Shown here: positions 12,812 to 13,893 of the stretch, in pieces
Numbering within the stretch: position 1 is the stretch's first letter
Layout of the letters: each line of letters starts with the position of its first letter
Assembly (NCBI GenBank): GCA_005788075.1
Contig: SXZC01000204.1
Location: 1-13,893, forward strand
DNA: 13,893 nucleotides
Direction of reading: 5' to 3'
Source: Actinomycetota bacterium
GTDB taxonomy: Bacteria > Actinomycetota > Thermoleophilia > Miltoncostaeales > Miltoncostaeaceae
The notes under the pieces: model-generated
The model's input: only the letters and a program-made list of their open reading frames with translations
Database searches by the model: none
What the model was told of the DNA's origin: nothing
Made by a program: the position numbers and the translations under genes

Positions 12812-13893
12812 CCGAACTCCTCCCGATGGCAACGTCGTTCTTCCCGGACCCGAGCACCGAGACCGGCCTGTACATCCTCATCAGCCTGCTCTACCTGGCG
12901 GGCGCGATCGGCTTCGTGCTGTCGCTGAAGTGGATGTCCGACGCCAAGACGGCGCGCAAGGGAATTTTCGCCGGCGAGATCGGCTTCGTGCTCGCCATCA
13001 TCGGCACGCTGCTGCTGCCGGTCATCACGACCACCGGCTACATCTACATCGCGGTGGCCATGCTGATCGGTGCCGCGATCGGCGTGCCGCTGGGCCTGCT
13101 CGTGCCCATGACCGCCATGCCGCAGCGCATCGCGCTGTCGCACGCGTTCGGCGCCCTGGCCGCCGGCCTGGTGGGTATCGCCAAGTTCTACGACGCCACG
13201 CCCGACATCAACTGGTTCGTGATGGCGGTGCTGGGCATCGAGATCGTCTTGGGTGCGCTGGTCTTCACCGGATCGCTCATGGCGGCCGGGAAGCTGCAGG
13301 AGGTCAAGTGGCTCGCGCAGCGGCCCATCGTGTTCCCGCTGCAGAAGACCCTCAACTTCGCCGTCCTCGCCGTGGCGCTGATCTGCGTCGTCATCCTGGC
13401 CGTCGACCCGTCGCAGGTGTGGGCGATCCCCGTCATCGTCCTCGCGGGCCTCGCCTTCGGCGTCCTGCTGATCATCCCGATCGGCGGCGCCGACATGCCG
13501 ACGGTCATCGCGCTGCTCAACGCTTACGCCGGCATCGCAGCGGCGCTGCTCGGATTCGTGCTCGAGAACAACCTGCTCATCGTGGCGGGTGCCCTCGACG
13601 GGATGTCGGGACTCATCCTCTCGATCATCATGTGCCGCGCCATGAACCGGTCGTTCCGCAACGTCCTCTTCGGGGCGTTCGGGGCCACCGAGGCCGAGTG
13701 GGGCGACCAGGAGGTCGGCTCCATCCGCAGCGCGTCGTTCGATGAGGCCGGGGAGATCCTCAAGAACTCCCGCCTGGTGGTTGTGGTGCCGGGCTACGGC
13801 ATGGCCGTTGCCCAGGCGCAGCACAAGGTGCGCGAACTCGCCGACACGCTCGAGAAGGAAGGCGTGGAGGTCAAGTACGCCATCCACCCGGTG
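12808..13893 (+). CDS. pntB: NAD(P) transhydrogenase subunit beta, 3' end outside the window (partial)
   Basis: The first 362 codons are present and the frame is open to the window edge. PntB is usually about 460 residues, so roughly the last 100 are missing. The N-terminal part is the domain II membrane region with about nine helices. H112, in the conserved IALSHAFGALAAGLVG segment, matches the proton-channel histidine, and D229 in GGADMP and MCRAMNRSF (275-283) are also conserved. Domain III, the NADP(H) site, begins near residue 320 with VVVVPGYGMAVAQAQ (323-337), its glycine-rich nucleotide loop. The ATG overlaps the pntAB stop by 4 nt, so all three subunits are translationally coupled. 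The longer readings in other frames of this region are not coding. Confidence 0.95.
   Translation, partial: MTELLPMATSFFPDPSTETGLYILISLLYLAGAIGFVLSLKWMSDAKTARKGIFAGEIGFVLAIIGTLLLPVITTTGYIYIAVAMLIGAAIGVPLGLLVPMTAMPQRIALSHAFGALAAGLVGIAKFYDATPDINWFVMAVLGIEIVLGALVFTGSLMAAGKLQEVKWLAQRPIVFPLQKTLNFAVLAVALICVVILAVDPSQVWAIPVIVLAGLAFGVLLIIPIGGADMPTVIALLNAYAGIAAALLGFVLENNLLIVAGALDGMSGLILSIIMCRAMNRSFRNVLFGAFGATEAEWGDQEVGSIRSASFDEAGEILKNSRLVVVVPGYGMAVAQAQHKVRELADTLEKEGVEVKYAIHPV

Noticed and set aside
12930..13745. A 271-codon plus-strand frame inside pntB
   Set aside because: It is an off-frame reading of pntB. The correct frame, starting at 12808, gives an uninterrupted PntB sequence to the window edge.
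12325..13887. A 520-codon open frame on the minus strand under pntAB and pntB
   Set aside because: The translation is Arg/His/Asp-rich with no domain, and the opposite strand encodes conserved transhydrogenase subunits over the whole stretch.
1..13893. Mobile elements, CRISPR, phage or defence genes
   Set aside because: I found no transposase, integrase, terminal repeats, regularly spaced repeats or nuclease/toxin motifs, and base composition looks even across the window.

Overview
The window is a strongly GC-rich, gene-dense bacterial chromosome segment. Most third codon positions are G or C, GTG and TTG starts are common, genes in operons overlap by GTGA/ATGA, and several genes seem to be transcribed from a TANNNT -10 box 6-8 nt before the start codon (leaderless initiation). 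Together with the protein types this suggests an actinobacterium, possibly a deep-branching soil or water lineage such as Thermoleophilia. That placement is inference; there is no rRNA or marker gene to fix it. I see no mobile element, CRISPR array, tRNA, rRNA or phage gene, and the content looks like ordinary chromosomal housekeeping and accessory genes.

Layout. (1) 1-2957, plus strand: the 3' end of a MoxR-type AAA+ ATPase gene, a DUF58 gene and two tandem BatA-like VWA membrane protein genes, all overlapping. This is the MoxR/DUF58/VWA arrangement thought to act in metal-dependent chaperone or envelope-stress functions. (2) 2989-4999, minus strand: a Trk/Ktr potassium uptake pair, the pore subunit (TrkH/KtrB) followed by the RCK regulatory subunit (TrkA/KtrA) with an 8-nt overlap. 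A hairpin separates it from the converging VWA operon. (3) 5154-7300, plus strand: a UPF0104/flippase-like membrane protein gene with a leaderless promoter, then a choloylglycine-hydrolase-type Ntn amidase gene 17 nt downstream. (4) 7312-9354: a DHA2-type MFS drug exporter on the minus strand and a divergent TetR regulator on the plus strand. Their shared 39-bp gap holds a well-formed promoter and an operator-like inverted repeat in the -35/-10 spacer. (5) 9443-11001: a small CDGSH iron-sulfur protein with a palindrome over its -10 region, a convergent 69-aa hypothetical protein, and an aldo/keto reductase with a leaderless-type promoter. (6) 11002-13893: a 230-bp leader with repeats, then the three-gene proton-translocating transhydrogenase operon pntAA-pntAB-pntB. 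pntB runs off the right edge.

How the parts work together: pnt couples the proton gradient to NADPH supply, which an aldo/keto reductase could use. Ktr uptake handles potassium and osmotic balance. The MFS/TetR pair is a self-contained inducible efflux unit. Each block otherwise looks independent. I did not find a clearly new multi-gene system. The most informative signals are regulatory: the MFS/TetR gap, the CDGSH palindrome, the pnt leader repeats and the recurring leaderless-start pattern.
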